Source of the DNA: Phototrophicales bacterium
GTDB taxonomy: Bacteria > Chloroflexota > Anaerolineae > Aggregatilineales > Phototrophicaceae
Direction of reading: 5' to 3'
Length of the DNA: 8,150 nt
Assembly (NCBI GenBank): GCA_002794515.1
Contig: PGTJ01000100.1
Location: 1 to 8,150 of the forward strand
A program made the position numbers and the translations under genes. The notes below the pieces were generated by a model. It was not told the origin of the DNA. It did no database searches and saw nothing but the letters and a program-made list of their open reading frames with translations. Positions within the stretch are counted from its first letter, which is position 1, and each line of letters starts with the position of its first letter. This document shows positions 7,353-8,150 of this stretch, in pieces.

Positions 7353-7385
7353 TCCATATCAGTATTCGATGGATACTGATATGGA
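7353..7385 (-). promoter_or_regulatory. 13-bp perfect inverted repeat overlapping a ribosome binding site
   Basis: The sequence at 7353-7365 (TCCATATCAGTAT) is perfectly complementary to 7373-7385 (ATACTGATATGGA), with a 7-base loop. On the minus strand the second arm ends in GGA, the first three bases of the GGAGG ribosome binding site (7355-7351) of the secreted-protein gene that starts at 7341. In RNA the hairpin would partly hide that site; in DNA it could be an operator. It lies in the 70-base gap after the DinB-like gene. No T run follows, so a terminator role for that gene is less likely. Confidence 0.65.
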
Positions 7386-7411
7386 CGTTGATCGGTTTAA
7401 TTTTGTTCCTG

Positions 7412-8014
7412 CTAAATCCTAGATCCCACTTTGGCGGCGATAGCTTGGTCGTGGACATCGCGGAATTGGGCAAAGTGACCTTCTTCGTGCATCAATCCCA
7501 ATAAGACCGCTACAATCGCATTGCATTGACCGTATTTATTCACGAAATTTTCGGACATGTCACGATAGGTATCGAGCGATGGATGATCGGGGAAGGCATC
7601 CAGATAACCCAACCGCATCCGCCGACTTTCTTCGAGCCGTTGCAGGCATTGCGCTTTGGTCGTGACCGACTTCCAGTCTGTTTCATAACGGATGCGTGGC
7701 TCACGCGGGTAGGGGATGCCACGCGCCAAAATCGAGCCATAGGTTGCCCATTCTTCGCTACTGGCGGTTACATGCACCACCAAATGGGCGATGCTCCAAC
7801 CGATTTTTTCCTCACCCTCTTTGGCATAGGGGTCATCGGCAAGCGGGTCTGTGGGGTCGAATGTCACATCGGCATCATCTAAATCGGCGATAATTGTCAA
7901 GATGGTGTCGATGCTCGCGTTGGTCATATCGCGTAAATCGGCAACAGTCAGGTTTTGGGCGAACTCAGATAACTTTAGCTCGCCGTTTCGTACAGGGGAA
8001 AAATCGAGTTTCAT
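7412..8014 (-). CDS. DinB-like (DinB_2/DUF664-type) metal-binding protein
   Basis: This 200-residue protein of the DinB/YfiT-like four-helix-bundle superfamily usually binds a divalent metal through three histidines. Some members are thiol-dependent transferases (mycothiol- or bacillithiol-linked), but most have no known reaction. The likely ligands are His77 in WSIAHLVVHV and His176 and His180 in MHEEGHFAQ, the characteristic spaced triad. Helices rich in Leu and Ala surround them, and the long acidic stretch at about 44-70 is a loop or extension. The ATG at 8014 is preceded by AGGAG (8027-8023) with 8 bases between, preferred over the adjacent TTG at 8017. No signal peptide is seen, so it is probably cytoplasmic. 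It is the first gene of the minus-strand block, and its link to the exported proteins downstream is unclear. Confidence 0.8.
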   Translation of the reverse strand: MKLDFSPVRNGELKLSEFAQNLTVADLRDMTNASIDTILTIIADLDDADVTFDPTDPLADDPYAKEGEEKIGWSIAHLVVHVTASSEEWATYGSILARGIPYPREPRIRYETDWKSVTTKAQCLQRLEESRRMRLGYLDAFPDHPSLDTYRDMSENFVNKYGQCNAIVAVLLGLMHEEGHFAQFRDVHDQAIAAKVGSRI

Positions 8015-8046
8015 CAAATCTGCTCCTACTTGGGTGATGAATGACT

Positions 8047-8052
8047 ATTATA
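8047..8052 (-). promoter_or_regulatory. Candidate -10 element upstream of the DinB-like gene
   Basis: The minus strand carries a perfect TATAAT at 8052-8047, which would start transcription near 8040, about 26 bases before the ATG at 8014. No good -35 hexamer is found 16-18 bases upstream (ATATCA at 17). The region is A/T-rich, so a chance match is possible. Confidence 0.4.
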
Positions 8053-8150
8053 TAGATGTGTCGAGATCGTGATATTTTACACAAATTGATGGCATAAAAA
8101 TTGCAATTATGGGGCATTTGCGTTAAAACTAATCAGACCAATTGTTAAAA
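8053..8150. other. A/T-rich intergenic end of the window
   Basis: No coding sequence is supported here. The stretch is distinctly A/T-rich and includes the 10-bp palindrome AATTGCAATT at 8099-8108. It probably holds the upstream regulatory region of the DinB-like gene and perhaps of a gene beyond the right edge. Confidence 0.4.

Noticed and set aside
7342..7473. N-terminal extension of the secreted protein, back to a TTG at 7473
   Set aside because: It would overlap the DinB-like gene, read through the hairpin, and put 44 residues before a clear signal peptide. The ATG at 7341 has a good ribosome binding site.

Overview
This 8.15 kb stretch looks like ordinary chromosomal DNA from an environmental bacterium. 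The content is seven protein genes: two cytoplasmic family GH13 amylases, a Uma2-type nuclease-fold protein, an M20 peptidase, a lipoprotein, a secreted protein and a DinB-fold protein. The mix suggests the phylum Chloroflexota (Anaerolineae-like): Uma2 genes are common there, and so are lipoproteins with Pro/Thr linkers and FG-GAP-like motifs. This placement is inference; no rRNA or other marker gene is present. No RNA genes, CRISPR arrays, insertion sequences or tRNAs were found.

Layout. Positions 1-3195 on the plus strand hold two adjacent GH13 genes. The first is the C-terminal two thirds or so of a MalZ-like maltodextrin glucosidase, cut by the window edge. The second is a complete neopullulanase/cyclomaltodextrinase-like enzyme. 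Together they probably degrade maltodextrins, and possibly cyclodextrins, in the cytoplasm. A GC-rich hairpin follows, then a single Uma2-family gene (3287-3868, plus). A hairpin terminator at 3870-3908 appears to serve both converging transcription units.

From 3915 to the right end everything is on the minus strand. In transcription order it reads: a DinB-like metal-binding protein (8014 to 7412), a secreted protein of unknown function (7341 to 6547), a lipoprotein with FG-GAP-like motifs (6505 to 5171), and an M20 metallopeptidase resembling carboxypeptidase G2 (5060 to 3915). The secreted protein and the lipoprotein are 41 bases apart and probably co-transcribed. The peptidase has its own good promoter (TTGACA, 17-base spacer, TACACT) overlapped by an imperfect inverted repeat. 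A perfect 13-bp inverted repeat lies in the leader of the secreted-protein gene and overlaps its ribosome binding site.

There is no convincing new defence or mobile system here. The best leads are the hairpin covering the ribosome binding site at 7353-7385, the unannotated secreted protein/lipoprotein pair, and the altered GH13 motifs in the second amylase. Start codons for three minus-strand genes were moved inward from the longest open frames, on the evidence of ribosome binding sites and signal peptides.
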